The translations under genes and the position numbers were made by a program. Below the pieces are notes generated by a model, which searched no databases, was not told the origin of the DNA, and worked only from the letters and a program-made list of their open reading frames with translations. A stretch of 64,000 nt of DNA from Pyropia haitanensis. Lineage: Eukaryota; Rhodophyta; Bangiophyceae; Bangiales; Bangiaceae. This document shows, in pieces, positions 34,692-45,122 of the stretch (positions within the stretch are counted from its first letter, which is position 1; the number at the start of each line of letters is the position of its first letter). The DNA lies in contig SDUX01000004.1 of assembly GCA_008729055.1 (NCBI GenBank), positions 3,412,172 to 3,476,171 of the forward strand, written 5' to 3'.

Positions 34692-35552
34692 ATGATTGCC
34701 GTCATTGGGGGCACCGGCGTACTCGGCTCGACGGTCGTCCGCGCGCTCATCGCCCTCAACCTGCCCGTCACGCTCGTGGCGCCCGACACGACCAAGGCCA
34801 ACCGCATCTTTGCCGACGTGCTGCCGCATCTAACCATCGTCCGCGGCAGCGTCGGGTCGCCCAAGGAGCTCCGCCGCACCCTCATTGGCGTCGACACGGT
34901 GTTTGTCAACGCGCCGGGCAGCCCCGACTGTGGGCAGCGCGTCATCTGCGCGGCGGCGGCGGCCAAGGTGGCGGGCGCCGCGCACCTGGTCGTCATCAGC
35001 AACGTCTACGCCGACGCGGTGGGCTCCCCGTACGGGCGGCGGTTCTTCCGCCTCGAGGCGGGTGTCAAGTCGCTTGACATCCCGACGACCTTCCTCCGGC
35101 TGCCCGCGTTTTACGAAAACGTCCTCGCCTCGGTCGCGAGCGTCACGGAAGAGGGCGCCGTCTACTCCCCCGTCCCCGCCACGGCGCGCGTCCGCGGCGT
35201 GGCGGTCGAGGACGTGGGCGCGGCGGCGGCAGCGGTGCTCGCCGCGCCCGACGTGCACGCGTACCGGACGTACGAAATCCTGAGCGGCGTCCACACGGGC
35301 GAGGACCTGGTCGCCGCGCTCGGGGAGGCGGTGGGCAAGCCCATCCGATACGTGGAGATTGGGTGGGAGGACAGCTATGAGCGGATGGTCGCGGAGGGGA
35401 CGCCCGCGTGGGAGGCGGCGGACCTCGTCGAGGCGGACCGCCTCGTCGCCGAGGGGCACGTCAGCGAGAGCAACCACTACGAGGAGCTGGTCGGCGAGCC
35501 CCCGATGAGCGTAGAGGAGTGGTGCAGCCAGAACGCGTACGAGTTCCAGTGA
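34692..35552 (+). CDS. NmrA-like NAD(P)-binding protein, atypical short-chain dehydrogenase
   Basis: A clean 286-residue frame starts at ATG 34692 in the context CCCACCATGA. The Rossmann dinucleotide-binding loop GGTGVLG is at residues 6-12, and the pattern continues with VTLVAPDTTKANR and VFVNAPGS, and LVVISNVYAD at the end of the fourth strand. The body (TFLRLPAFYENVL, VEDVGAAAAAVL, GKPIRYVEIGWED) follows the NmrA/NAD(P)H:quinone-reductase-like group. Members are either redox-sensing regulators or reductases; the classical Tyr-x3-Lys catalytic pair is not evident, so function cannot be fixed. No targeting peptide is seen, suggesting a cytosolic protein. An upstream GTG nine bases earlier is not needed. 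Confidence 0.8.
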   Translation: MIAVIGGTGVLGSTVVRALIALNLPVTLVAPDTTKANRIFADVLPHLTIVRGSVGSPKELRRTLIGVDTVFVNAPGSPDCGQRVICAAAAAKVAGAAHLVVISNVYADAVGSPYGRRFFRLEAGVKSLDIPTTFLRLPAFYENVLASVASVTEEGAVYSPVPATARVRGVAVEDVGAAAAAVLAAPDVHAYRTYEILSGVHTGEDLVAALGEAVGKPIRYVEIGWEDSYERMVAEGTPAWEAADLVEADRLVAEGHVSESNHYEELVGEPPMSVEEWCSQNAYEFQ

Positions 35553-36368
35553 GGGGAGGGCGGGCGGGGGAGACGCGGGAGGGGAGGCGGGACGGGGCGG
35601 GGTCGGGGGAGGGAGGGGGGATGGCGGGGGGGCAAGGATGAGGGGATGGTGGTGGGGGAAAGGGGGAGCGATGGGAAGTACGTGGTTGGTGCGTCGGGGG
35701 GGAGGCGGGGCGGCTGGCGTGGCAGCCTGCTGCAGGAGCGGCGGGCGCACGCCCCGTCTCGGGCAACTGCGCGTGAGGAGTGGACGGACGGGGGCAGGGC
35801 GCGGCCGCAGGGCGTTTGTGGGGATGGGGGGTTGCGGCCGCGGCCGCGTCGGCGCCGGGCCTTCCGCCCCCCCCCCTCGTGTGCTGCTGTTGGCCGTGTT
35901 TTTTTTGTCCTGCTCTTGCTTGCCCGCCCGCCCGCGCACGCCCCCGGCCGCGGTGGCGGGCGGTGGGTCGCTGCGGTCCCCAGCACCCCCACCCCGCCCG
36001 AGCCCCCGCTTCCTCACAACCCCACTGCCTCTGCCGGGGTGCGTTTACCCCAACGCCGGCCAGGCGCTGTGACGGGGTGCGGGGGGATGACCGGCCGCAC
36101 AGCCGTGTCCCCCCGTCGGCACATGCAGACGGCCAGGACGGCGGGTCACCCCACTCGCCGATGTCGCCTGGGCGGCGCCCGCGCCCCCCGCGGGCGCGGG
36201 CGGACGTCGCTGCCTCTGGCACGCCGGCCTGCGCGTGCCAGCCCACTCCCCCCTGCCTCACGGTGTCCCCCGCCCCTGGCGTCGGCGGCCACGTCCTCCC
36301 GTCCCCCCTCATGGGGCCATCCGCGGTTGTGTTTCCCCGTCCGCACCCCCCCGGGCTGCTTTTCTCGT
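35553..36368. other. Intergenic region between convergent genes
   Basis: The left part (35553-35660) is a purine-rich GGGGA tract directly after the NmrA-like stop. The remainder is GC-rich without a recognisable gene. Confidence 0.4.
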
Positions 36369-37952
36369 TCAGCCGCCCCACCACGAGCGCAGCCACCCGC
36401 CCCACCCGCCCGCCCGCCGCCGCCGCGCCGCCTCGACGGCCTCTACGGCGAGGCCCTCAAAGCCGCGTCCGAGGGCAGCCATGGAGAAGCGCCCCGCGAC
36501 GCGCTCGCGGGCGGCAGCGGCCATCGCCGCCCGCGCTGCCGCGCCTCCACCACCCCCACCCCCGCCGCCACCGGCACCACCGTCTCTGTGGCGTCCCGGT
36601 TCCCCTCCTTCCCCCTCCGCCGCCGAGGTGTCCGTGGTGGTTGGGGTGGTGGCGGTGGTGGTGGCGGCGGCACCGGCAGCAGCAGCATCCGCCGCAGCGG
36701 CCGCCGCCGTCACGGCCGTCGCGGCGGCAGCCGCAAACGCGTCCGCGGTGGGCGCAACGAGCCAGCCCGTCACGCCATGGACGACCGTCTCGAGCGGCCC
36801 GCCCGCCGCGACAGCGACGACGGGCAGCCCCGCGGCGGCCGCCTGCAGCGGCACGATGCCAAAGTGCTCGTCGGCCGGGGTGTAGAGGAGCGCCGCGGCG
36901 GCGGCGAGCGCGGCGCCGACCGCCGCGTCGGGCGCGTTGCGCACCAGCGCCACGCGGCCGGCGAGGTCGGGCGCCGCGGCGCGGGCGGCGAGTTCGGCGT
37001 GGTGCGCCACGTTTTCCGCGAGCCGCCCGTCGTAGCCGCCCATGTGGACGAGCCGCAGGCGGGCGCGGAGGGCGGGCGGCAGGAGGGGCCGGGGCGTGTC
37101 GTCGGCGAGGAGGGCGGCGAGGGTGGCGAGTGCCAGCGGGATGTTCTTTTTTCGCTCGTACCGGTTGATGGAGAGGAGCGTCAGCGGCGGCGGCCCGCCC
37201 GCACCGCCGGCAGGCTCAACCGCGTCGTCTGTGCCTCCCCGCTCGCCACCGGGTGTGCCGGGCGGGCCCCGCCCCAGCTGCGTGGCGGCCGCCTCGACCG
37301 GCCGCACCGCGGGGTACACGACCACCGCCGGCGGCGCGCCCGGGTAGGCCCGCCCGTACGCGGCGCGCGTAAAGTCGCTGTTGACGCCCACCGCGTCGGC
37401 GGCGCGCACGCCCGCCGCCTCGATCCCATTGATGACCGACCGGTACAGGGCGTGCGCGCGTCGGCGGAGCCCCCCCAACCCCTCACCGTCGCCACCGCCC
37501 CCACCGCTGCCGCCCCCACCACTGTCCACGGCGGCGGCGCGGAGGCTCGCCTCCACGTCCACATCCGGAAAGTGGCAGTAAAACACCGCCGCCACCCCCG
37601 CAGCCCGCAGCAGCAGCACCGGCGCGGCGACCTGGTCCACCACCACCACGTCCGGGCGTTCTCGTGCTACCGCCACCGCCGCCGCGAGGGCGGTCATTCG
37701 CGCCGCGGCGAGCGCCGCGGCGGCGCCGCCGAGGAGCGTGCGCGGGAGTGGCGGCGGGAGCACCCGCACGGTGGGGAGGCCTGCGGCGGGTGGGCGGTCA
37801 GGGTGGACGTCGGCAAAGCAGCGGCGGGCGTCGCGGGCGGCGGTGACGATCGTCACCGCGTGGCCGCGGGCGACGAGGGCGGTGGCGGCGTCGATGATGA
37901 GGCGCTCCGCGCCGCCAAGGCCGAGGTCAGGGTGGAGGAAGGTGATGCGCAT
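36369..37952 (-). CDS. ALG2: Alpha-1,3/1,6-mannosyltransferase ALG2
   Basis: The frame from ATG 37952 gives 527 residues of the GT4 (GT-B) fold. The N-terminal domain opens MRITFLHPDLGLGGAERLII, with the GGAERL loop, followed by HAVTIVTAARDARRCFAD and FYCHFPDVDVE. The C-terminal half has LSINRYERKKNIPLAL, HMGGYDGRLAENVAHH and EHFGIVPLQ, then GGPLETVVHGVTGWL. This order is specific for ALG2, which adds the second and third mannoses to the dolichol-linked precursor on the cytosolic face of the ER. One oddity is that the second Glu of the EX7E motif is Gln here (Q370; E362 is kept), through GAG to CAG. A Gly/Ser insertion sits in the middle (near residues 135-150), and an Ala-rich tail ends WLRSWWGG, possibly a membrane-associating end. 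The gene has no frame breaks. Confidence 0.9.
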   Translation of the reverse strand: MRITFLHPDLGLGGAERLIIDAATALVARGHAVTIVTAARDARRCFADVHPDRPPAAGLPTVRVLPPPLPRTLLGGAAAALAAARMTALAAAVAVARERPDVVVVDQVAAPVLLLRAAGVAAVFYCHFPDVDVEASLRAAAVDSGGGGSGGGGGDGEGLGGLRRRAHALYRSVINGIEAAGVRAADAVGVNSDFTRAAYGRAYPGAPPAVVVYPAVRPVEAAATQLGRGPPGTPGGERGGTDDAVEPAGGAGGPPPLTLLSINRYERKKNIPLALATLAALLADDTPRPLLPPALRARLRLVHMGGYDGRLAENVAHHAELAARAAAPDLAGRVALVRNAPDAAVGAALAAAAALLYTPADEHFGIVPLQAAAAGLPVVAVAAGGPLETVVHGVTGWLVAPTADAFAAAAATAVTAAAAAADAAAAGAAATTTATTPTTTDTSAAEGEGGEPGRHRDGGAGGGGGGGGGGAAARAAMAAAARERVAGRFSMAALGRGFEGLAVEAVEAARRRRAGGWGGWLRSWWGG

Positions 37953-39146
37953 GGTTGGGGGGAGAAGGGGGGAGGGGCAGGGACATGGAGGGGGGGGAGG
38001 GGACGGGACGGGGGGGGGGGGGGGGGGGGCGGGCAGGGAGGAAAGAGAGGCAGTTGTGAACGAAGAGCAGAGCCACCGGAGCCAAGCGATGGGCGTCGCG
38101 ACAGACGATGACGATGCCAACAATGGCTGACAGTCTGCGCAAACAAGAACGGCCGGCCAATGTTTAGCTTTTGATACGACAACGTCGTGAATGTTCAGAT
38201 GAAGGTCGCGTCAAAGAGTCAATGATTGGGAGAGCGAGGGGGAACCGCTCGGACGCTTCGGCGACCCCGAAAGCGGGCGCGGCACGACTCCGCGGCGGCT
38301 GCCACCGAGGTCAACGTCGAAGCTGCAGCGCAGCCGCCGCCGCTGGCCATGGAGCGCTGCACGCCGCTGCGAAGGAGGTCCCCGGCCCGACTGGCGGCGA
38401 CAACGGCGGAGCCGGCGCCGGCGGTGGGGGGCGGCGTCGGCAACGGCACCGGCGACAAAGGCCGCGGCGAGGGCGGCGGTGAAGATTCCGGCGAAGAAGC
38501 TGTCCCCGCCGATGCGTGGCTGGCGAGTCCCAGGTCGCCACACTGCAGAGGTGACTCCCCCGCCGGGCGACACGCTGGCGTCGACACCGAGCCCCCTCCG
38601 GCCTTTTTGGTCGCGCCAACGCCGCCCGAACCGCGAAGGGTGCGGCAGCCAGCGGGGCAGCTCTGGCGGTCCCCACCGCCGCTGCCGCCCAGGCAGGAGC
38701 GTCTTCCGGAGTGACAATGTCCAGAGTGGCTGCCAGTTTGGACTTTTGACAGCGAAGAGAAACTGTCGGGCAATTCAAAGTCTTGCTTGCAGGATCAGCG
38801 TGATCCACACAGTGACACGTTTTATCGCACTCTGTCACAGTGATTGGCCCGCCCGGTGTTTGATGTTGGCTCCATCCATTGCAATGGAACCTCAATTGCC
38901 CGTGACACTGCCGGCGTCTCGTCATCGTCGGCATCGGCGGATCAGTCAGTCGCCGGCGGGCCGGCCGCCTGCATCGGCTTCACTGCCGGGCACCGCCGCC
39001 ACCGAGGCAAGAGGCAGACCTTGCCCGCCGCTTCACCGCGCCAGTCCGACTCCGCCCTCGGTCCTCTTCGCTGCCCTGCTCTCATCCCTCTCTGCTTGTG
39101 TCCGCACCTGTGCGCCTGCCGCTCCCCCCCCCTCCCGCCCGCCACC
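37953..39146. promoter_or_regulatory. Divergent intergenic region between ALG2 and phosphoglycerate dehydrogenase
   Basis: 1.2 kb between the two start codons. A run of about 19 G lies at 38011-38029. The parts 38090-38230 and 38710-38900 are AT-richer and more complex, as expected of promoters. An open frame at 38226-38714 is not supported by composition or a good start. Confidence 0.35.
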
Positions 39147-40535
39147 ATGTTGGGCCGGTCGGGCGGCACCCGCACGCGGGCGTCGACCTCCCCTGCCCCC
39201 TCCCCCGGCGGCATGGTCGTCGGCACCCCCCCTCCCGCGTCGTCGCTGATGGAGCGCATGACACTCGGCTCCGGGGGCGTGTCGCGGACGTCCACTTCCC
39301 CCCCCGTGGGCACCCAGTTCTCCTTCCCCAAGGCCAAAATCGAGGTGCTGCTGCTGGAGAACATCCACCAGTCGGCCGTCGACATGTTTGAGGCGGAGGG
39401 CTTCACCATCCGGACGGTCAGCAAGGCCCTGTCCGAAGCGGAACTGATAGCTGCGGTGGAGTCGGTCCACGTGCTGGGCCTCCGCTCCAAGTCCAGGGTC
39501 ACCCCTGCCGTCCTGGCGGCGGCGCCCCGGCTGATGGCCGTCGGCTGCTTTTGCATCGGGACGGACCAGGTGGACCTGGCGCTGACCGAGACCCGTGGCA
39601 TCCCCGTCTTCAATGCTCCCTTTTCCAACACCCGCAGCGTCGCGGAGCTGGTGCTCGCCGAGGTCATTGCGCTGTCCCGGCGGCTGGGCGACGTGTCGTC
39701 GGGCATGCACAAGGGGGTGTGGAACAAGTCGGCGTCGGGCTGCTACGAGGTGCGCGGCAAGACGCTGGGGATTGTGGGGTACGGCCACATTGGCTCCCAG
39801 CTGTCCATCATGGCCGAGGCGCTGGGCATGAACGTCATCTACTGGGACGTGGTGCCGGTGCTGGGCCTCTCCCGCACGGTCCCGTGCGAATCCCTAGAGG
39901 AGCTGCTCGGCAAGGCGGACTTCGTGACCCTGCACGTGCCCCGCTCCGACGCGACGCGCAACATGATTGGCGCGGCGCAGCTGGCGGCCATGAAGGAGGG
40001 CTCCTTCCTCATCAACGCCAGCCGGGGGACGGTGGTGGACCTGGACGCCCTCGCCAATGCCCTCCGGTCGGGTCACCTGGCGGGCGCCGCCGTGGACGTC
40101 TATCCGACCGAGCCGGCCAAGAACGGGCCCGGCTTTGAGTCCCCCCTGCGCGGCCTCACCAACGTGCTGCTGACGCCTCACATTGGTGGCAGCACCGTCG
40201 AGGCGCAGCACATGATTGGGCGGGAAGTAGCCACCAGCCTCATCCGGTACATCAACGAGGGCACCACCCTCGGCGCCGTGAACTTTCCCAACCTGGAGAT
40301 GCCGTTCAGCCCGGGCACCCACCGGATCCTCAACGTGCACCGCAACGTGCCGGGTGTGCTTCGGGACATCAACGTCATCTTTGCTGAACAGTCGGCCAAC
40401 GTGCGGACACAGGTGTTGGGCACCAGTACCGAAATTGGCTACCTCATCGTCGACGTGGACCGGTACCACTCCGACGAGACGAAGAAGGCCATCTCGGACT
40501 TGGAGACAAGTATCAAGACGCGCATCTTGTATTGA
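39147..40535 (+). CDS. serA: D-3-phosphoglycerate dehydrogenase
   Basis: The ATG at 39147 has a perfect GCCACCATG context and opens a clean 462-residue frame. After about 60 residues of Ser/Thr/Pro-rich leader, the substrate domain starts KIEVLLLENIHQSAVD. The NAD-binding loop is GIVGYGHIGSQ near residues 208-218. The catalytic residues are recognisable: Arg in NASRGTVVD, Glu in VDVYPTEP and His in LTPHIGGST. The C-terminus holds an ACT domain (VPGVLRDINVIFAEQ through GYLIVDVD), which binds serine in feedback-regulated enzymes. The closest layout is the bacterial/fungal SerA/SER3 type without the intervening ASB domain of plant plastid enzymes. It makes the first committed step of serine synthesis from 3-phosphoglycerate. 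The leader could be a targeting peptide, but it lacks the usual composition, so location is open. Confidence 0.93.
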   Translation: MLGRSGGTRTRASTSPAPSPGGMVVGTPPPASSLMERMTLGSGGVSRTSTSPPVGTQFSFPKAKIEVLLLENIHQSAVDMFEAEGFTIRTVSKALSEAELIAAVESVHVLGLRSKSRVTPAVLAAAPRLMAVGCFCIGTDQVDLALTETRGIPVFNAPFSNTRSVAELVLAEVIALSRRLGDVSSGMHKGVWNKSASGCYEVRGKTLGIVGYGHIGSQLSIMAEALGMNVIYWDVVPVLGLSRTVPCESLEELLGKADFVTLHVPRSDATRNMIGAAQLAAMKEGSFLINASRGTVVDLDALANALRSGHLAGAAVDVYPTEPAKNGPGFESPLRGLTNVLLTPHIGGSTVEAQHMIGREVATSLIRYINEGTTLGAVNFPNLEMPFSPGTHRILNVHRNVPGVLRDINVIFAEQSANVRTQVLGTSTEIGYLIVDVDRYHSDETKKAISDLETSIKTRILY

Positions 40536-41258
40536 TGGTGTGAGTGCGTGCTGTGTCTGCAGCTTGTACTTTTTTGAGCGTGCCGGGTGGGACTCTAGTA
40601 GAGGCGACGTCTGCGCGCGGGTGCCTGCCACTTGTGATTTGAGAGGGGTGGGGATCCACGGTGCGCTGCGCATGCTGTTCTCGCTCCCGCACAGACCCTC
40701 TCGTGAAGGCTCGGTGCTCCTGCGTTCACCTCGATGAAGCGAAGGCGACGGTCTGCCTATCTGCTCGGCCGTACCACATTGTGTACCACGCGAGTCAACG
40801 CCACAAGACGGGCAGCGTCTCGGTCCGGACGCGATAGCATTGGCTGGCCGGCGTTCATGACGGACCAGAGCAACGACGGCAGGCTGTAAGTTGGAAGCTT
40901 AGCAGCGCCACGGCACCCCACCAGAGCTACCGTATGTACGGAGAGATCAATCATGTGCACCACGCGCGTTCTCCCAACCGCCCCCAGTAACGTACTGGCA
41001 GGTGGCCGCCCATATTGGAAGATACTGGCAGATGGCCGCCCAGAGTGCAAGGCTAGAGTGCTGCGCGGCCTAGGGCACAAGCCGGCAACGCAAAGACGAC
41101 CAGGCCGGCCACCCACCCCCTTCTGTGCAGTACCGGCTCGCTTGCACGACCCATCCCGGCCTGGTGCAGCCGTCAAGCGCCCGACGAGCAACCCAGCGGC
41201 ACGCCCAAGCCAACGACGAGTGCTGCGCCAAAGAAACAAAAACGCACACCCTGCGGCT
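40536..41258. other. Intergenic region between convergent genes
   Basis: About 720 bp of complex, moderately GC-rich sequence between the ends of the phosphoglycerate dehydrogenase and release-factor genes. A short direct repeat is visible near 40993-41050 (TACTGGCAG followed by TGGCCGCCCA, twice). No gene was seen. Confidence 0.5.
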
Positions 41259-42695
41259 TTATGCTGTGGCCGGCTCGTTGGCCATCTCCTCCAGCTGCGC
41301 CTGCTGGTCGGCAAAGATGCACGCCTGGATCATGTCGTCAATGTCGCCCTCAAGGAACGCGTTGAGGGAAAAGTTGCGGCCCAGCCGGTGGTCGCTCACC
41401 CGCGAGTCCTTGTAGTTGTACGTGCGAATCTTCTCCGACCGGGCTCCCGTACCCACCTGCGCCTTCCTCCGCCCGCTCACCTCTGCGTTGTGGGCCTCGA
41501 GCTGCAGTTCGTACAGCTTGGCACGGAGAATCTGCATGGCCAGCTCCCGGTTCTTGAGCTGACTCCGTTCCTGCGTGCAAAAGACGCGAATGCCCGTCGG
41601 CTTGTGCATCAGGTCGACGGCCGTCTCCACCTTGTTGACGTTCTGCCCGCCCGCCCCGCCCGAGCGCGTCGTCGAGATGTCCACGTCCTTCATGTCAATC
41701 TTCACCTCCACCTCATCCACTTCGGGCATGATGGCCACGGTGGAGGTGCTGGTGTGCACTCGCCCCTGCGCTTCCGTCGCGGGCACCCGCTGCACGCGGT
41801 GCACACCGGCCTCGTACTTGAGCTTGGAGTAGACCGCGTCGCCCGTCACCTCCAAGACGCACTCCTTGACACCCCCGGCGTCGCTCAGGGATTCAGAGAC
41901 GGTGTTGACACGCCACGACATGGCCTCGGCGTACTTTGTGTACACCCGCACCAGGTCGGAAGCCCAGATGCCCGCCTCATCACCGCCCGTGCCAGCCCGG
42001 ATCTCCAGCATGCAGTTCTTCTCATCGTTGGGGTCCTTTGGCAAGAGGAGAATCTTGAGCTGGTCCTCGAGCTTCTCAATGGACGTCTCCAGCTCGGCAA
42101 TCTCCGCCCGCGCCATCTCCCGCATCTCCGCATCGTCCCCAGCGTCCGCAAACAGCTCCCGTGCCTCGGCCAGCTGCTCGTTAGAGCTCAGCCACTGCTC
42201 GTACGCCTCCACCACCGGCTCCAGCGCGGCGCGCACCTTGGTCAGCCGCATCAGCTCCCGCGAGTCGTTGCAGACGGCCGGGTCAGCCAGCTGCCGGTTG
42301 ATGTTCTCAAACGTATCCCGCGTGGTGTCCAGCTTTCGGATGAGGGACGCCGTCGAGCTGCCGCCAGACGCCCCATTCTTGGCGTCCCCGCCGCCGTTGC
42401 CACCGGCCATCCGAGGGGCGGCCGCGGCGTGTCGACGCGACGCGGGCGCGCCGTCTGTTGGTGGCGCATGGCGGAGGGGAACGGCACAAGCAAAGTGGAA
42501 GGAGCAGGAGCCCACGCCACACCGGCCACCATGCGGCTGGGAACGCCCGCCAGCAGCCACAGCCGGGAGCCTCTGGGGCGGGGCGGTGCAGGCAGCCGCG
42601 CCGGGAGATGACGGCGCGGCGCGACCGCGACCAGCGACGGCACCAACAAAGGCGGCAGACCGGTGACCGGCGGCTGGTAGGCCAGAGTCGTTCAT
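41259..42695 (-). CDS. prfA: Organellar peptide chain release factor 1
   Basis: A clean 478-residue frame starts at ATG 42695. The first 110 or so residues are Ala/Gly/Pro/Arg-rich and poor in acidic residues, fitting a plastid or mitochondrial presequence. The rest is a complete class-I release factor. A coiled-coil domain 1 is followed by [20 protein letters not shown], then the stop-codon recognition segment [16 protein letters not shown] with the PAT tripeptide typical of RF1 near residue 303. The peptidyl-hydrolysis loop [18 protein letters not shown] carries the GGQ near residue 348, and the end has [21 protein letters not shown]1 recognises UAA and UAG, so this factor serves an organelle ribosome. 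The targeting region does not say which organelle. It lies in tandem upstream of the gamma-chain gene. Confidence 0.92.
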   Translation of the reverse strand: MNDSGLPAAGHRSAAFVGAVAGRGRAAPSSPGAAACTAPPQRLPAVAAGGRSQPHGGRCGVGSCSFHFACAVPLRHAPPTDGAPASRRHAAAAPRMAGGNGGGDAKNGASGGSSTASLIRKLDTTRDTFENINRQLADPAVCNDSRELMRLTKVRAALEPVVEAYEQWLSSNEQLAEARELFADAGDDAEMREMARAEIAELETSIEKLEDQLKILLLPKDPNDEKNCMLEIRAGTGGDEAGIWASDLVRVYTKYAEAMSWRVNTVSESLSDAGGVKECVLEVTGDAVYSKLKYEAGVHRVQRVPATEAQGRVHTSTSTVAIMPEVDEVEVKIDMKDVDISTTRSGGAGGQNVNKVETAVDLMHKPTGIRVFCTQERSQLKNRELAMQILRAKLYELQLEAHNAEVSGRRKAQVGTGARSEKIRTYNYKDSRVSDHRLGRNFSLNAFLEGDIDDMIQACIFADQQAQLEEMANEPATA

Positions 42696-43890
42696 GGCAG
42701 CGTCGTGAGGGGTACAACACCGTCTGACCGACTGCGAGGGGTCGACGCGTTGGGCCACGCGTCCTGCAGACGAGCGGGAAGCAGGGTTCCACCGCAGGTT
42801 GTCGAGATGGTGGGATGAGGCGGTGGGTCTGGATCTGGACGACGAGCGCGAGCTACAAGTCAATCGAGCGAGACGAATTTAGTGAGTCAGTCAAGAAGTA
42901 CATTCAATTCGTATATGTAAACTTATGTGAATGGAATTGAATCTACAGAGTGATAGCCAGATTCCAGGTCTGTCGTGAGCCGCGCCACTCAGCGCTGCTT
43001 GGTCCGACAAGGCCGAAGAGTCTGTCTTTGGTGCTGCAGTTGCGCCCTGTACGATCTGCGGGCACCCCCACGCGACCTTGGCGGATTGGAAACCAGTTTG
43101 GAGAGCCACGCAAGGGACCTCGGGGGAGACTCCAAGCTTTGTCAGAGGGAGAGGGACGCGGCAGTTGTACGGGAAGGTCCGTATCCTATCAAAGCTGTCA
43201 AGGCAGAGAGGCGCACCGGTCAGCAAGACGGCGGTGGCGGCCGCGTACGCCACGGCCAGAGAAACGGCAGAGACAACCAGGCGGGAGTGACTGGGCGTCC
43301 TTGTACGACTTCTGCTGACCGGCGCTCAGCGGGCCCTACGGCGCTTGGACCGTGGAAGCGGGTGCCTGTTGGGGAAGCTACTCCTGGACAGCTGCCGACG
43401 GGAATGAGCATGGTTTTGTGGACGCGTCGGTTTGAAAGCCCTGGCCAGAACGCCGGCAGGCTGAGTACGCTCCCAACCGGGTAGTGCTCGCGCCCTGATC
43501 AGTAGACCATGTGTGCAAGGCGCGCACTGGAAGGGCAGCAGCGAATAGAGCCGGACATGGGTCGGAGCGCCTGTGCCAGAGGAGGCTCCCACAACGGCCA
43601 AGAAAGTGCAACAGCGGCAACGGAAACAATGCCAGCGGTGGTCTGGGGAGCACCCGCCACGGCACTCGGCACACGGAAGCGGCTGCTCCGAGACGGCTGT
43701 CAATGGCGTGTCCACTTGAATGGGATAGAGACACACAAGGGGGCATCGAATGCACACATTTTCATTGCATCGACAGCAAGGCAAAAGAACAAGAAACGAA
43801 AGGATGAAGAACTACGGTTCGCCGCGCCCCATGGGCGCGCCCCATCACCCCCCCCCCCGGCACCCGCTCAGCCAGTTCCCTTCCCCACGT
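42696..43890. other. Intergenic region upstream of the release-factor gene
   Basis: 1.2 kb between the release-factor start and the end of the gamma-chain gene. The sequence is complex and less GC-rich than most of the window, with an AT-rich patch near 42870-42960 that probably belongs to the release-factor promoter. No gene recognised. Confidence 0.4.
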
Positions 43891-45122
43891 CTAGTAGCGC
43901 GGCACCGGCCGCATCACCGACGCGACGGACTTGAACTTGGTGTACAGGCCCTCTTCATAGTCGCAGCCGTGGCCCAGCTGCACGCTCGCCACCTTACTCG
44001 CGTCGTACAGGCCCTGCGTCCACTCGAGCGGCGGTGCATTCTTGGACAGGTACTCGGCGGCCACGGCGTTGATGCCGTCGACGCCGCCAAACGCGGGCGG
44101 CGTGCGCGGCGACCGCCGCCGCTTCATCGCCGCGTCGGCGGCGGCGGTCATGTACGCCTCCTCCACCGACGTGGGCGCCACGTAGCGGAGCGACGCCTCC
44201 CGCGCCGCGTTCGCGCGGTCCACCACCTTGCGCGCAAACGCGGGGTAGCGGGTGACGAGCCCCTCCACGTAGGTGGAGCCGTCGACGAGGTCAAGCGCCT
44301 GGCGGCGGAGCTCGTAAAAGTCATTGTACTTCTCCGCCGTCGAGCGGTTGCGGGAGAGGTACGTGGCGCACAGCTCCGCCTTGCGCAGCTTTTCTTCCTT
44401 GCCCTTGGTCAGGGTCTCACCAAACGATGGGGTAGACTGGATAGAGAAAAGTAGAGGCAAGGGACAGATTTCAGGTGTCCATAGCGTTCCAGAAGACCGG
44501 GCACACATCCAAGCGACATCCATCCGGTCGAAAGGTCAGTTGTGGGCTCAACGGCAAACGGCCATCGGCCCGCGGGTCCGACGCTTGCCGACTGTGACCC
44601 ACCTCTTCTCGCCCCTTGCCATCGCAACCCCTCGACTCGGTTGTCCCGCACCACCCCTGTTGTGTCTCGCTTGCCCCACGTACGCGACCCCACCAAGCGA
44701 CTCCCCAGTACAGCCAAAAAACGTACCGCCCCCGCGTTGGCGTTGGGATCCCCATACAGCACGTTCACGCCCGCGGCCATGTACGCCTCGGCCGGGTCCG
44801 AGACCGCCAGGTCATCGATCGAGCGGTCGGCGTACTGCTGGAGCGCCTTGGCGCGGCCGACCGCCGACACGCGGAACTTGTTGAGCAGGTTGTTGGCCCG
44901 GATGGGCCGCACCGGCGGCGGGTTACCGACGCGCGACGGCACCGTCGTCGGGGTGATGGTGGGGAGGCCCACCTTGGGCGCGTACGTGTCGTTGCTGATC
45001 GCGTTGCGCATCGTCGGGCCCGCGGACGGCCGGCGGGCCGAGGCCGCCGCCGTGCGGCCGCCCAGGAAGGGCGAGCGGCCGGTCGGGGCGGCCACGGGCG
45101 TCCACGCCGAAGCAAACGCCAT
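43891..45122 (-). CDS. Phycoerythrin gamma-chain-type linker (LR-gamma), copy 1
   Basis: Exons 45122-44727 and 44436-43891 join in phase across a 290-bp intron (donor GTACGT, acceptor TATCCAG), giving 313 residues. The N-terminus MAFASAWTPV is a plausible red-algal plastid transit peptide with the expected early Phe. The body resembles the other gamma chain at 48239: two related halves, DPAEAYMAAGV and SVEEAYMTAAADAAM, and a shared C-terminal motif LGHGCDYEEGLYTKF ending MRPVPRY. Gamma chains sit in the central hole of phycoerythrin hexamers and act as both linker and light-harvesting subunit in the phycobilisome rod. Only two cysteines remain in the whole protein, Cys155 and Cys290, so at most two bilins could be attached. 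That is fewer than the four or five known for red-algal gamma chains. Confidence 0.85.

Noticed and set aside
38226..38714. 162-codon frame between ALG2 and phosphoglycerate dehydrogenase
   Set aside because: It has no ATG at its start and a promoter-like location, and its composition follows the GC-rich background.
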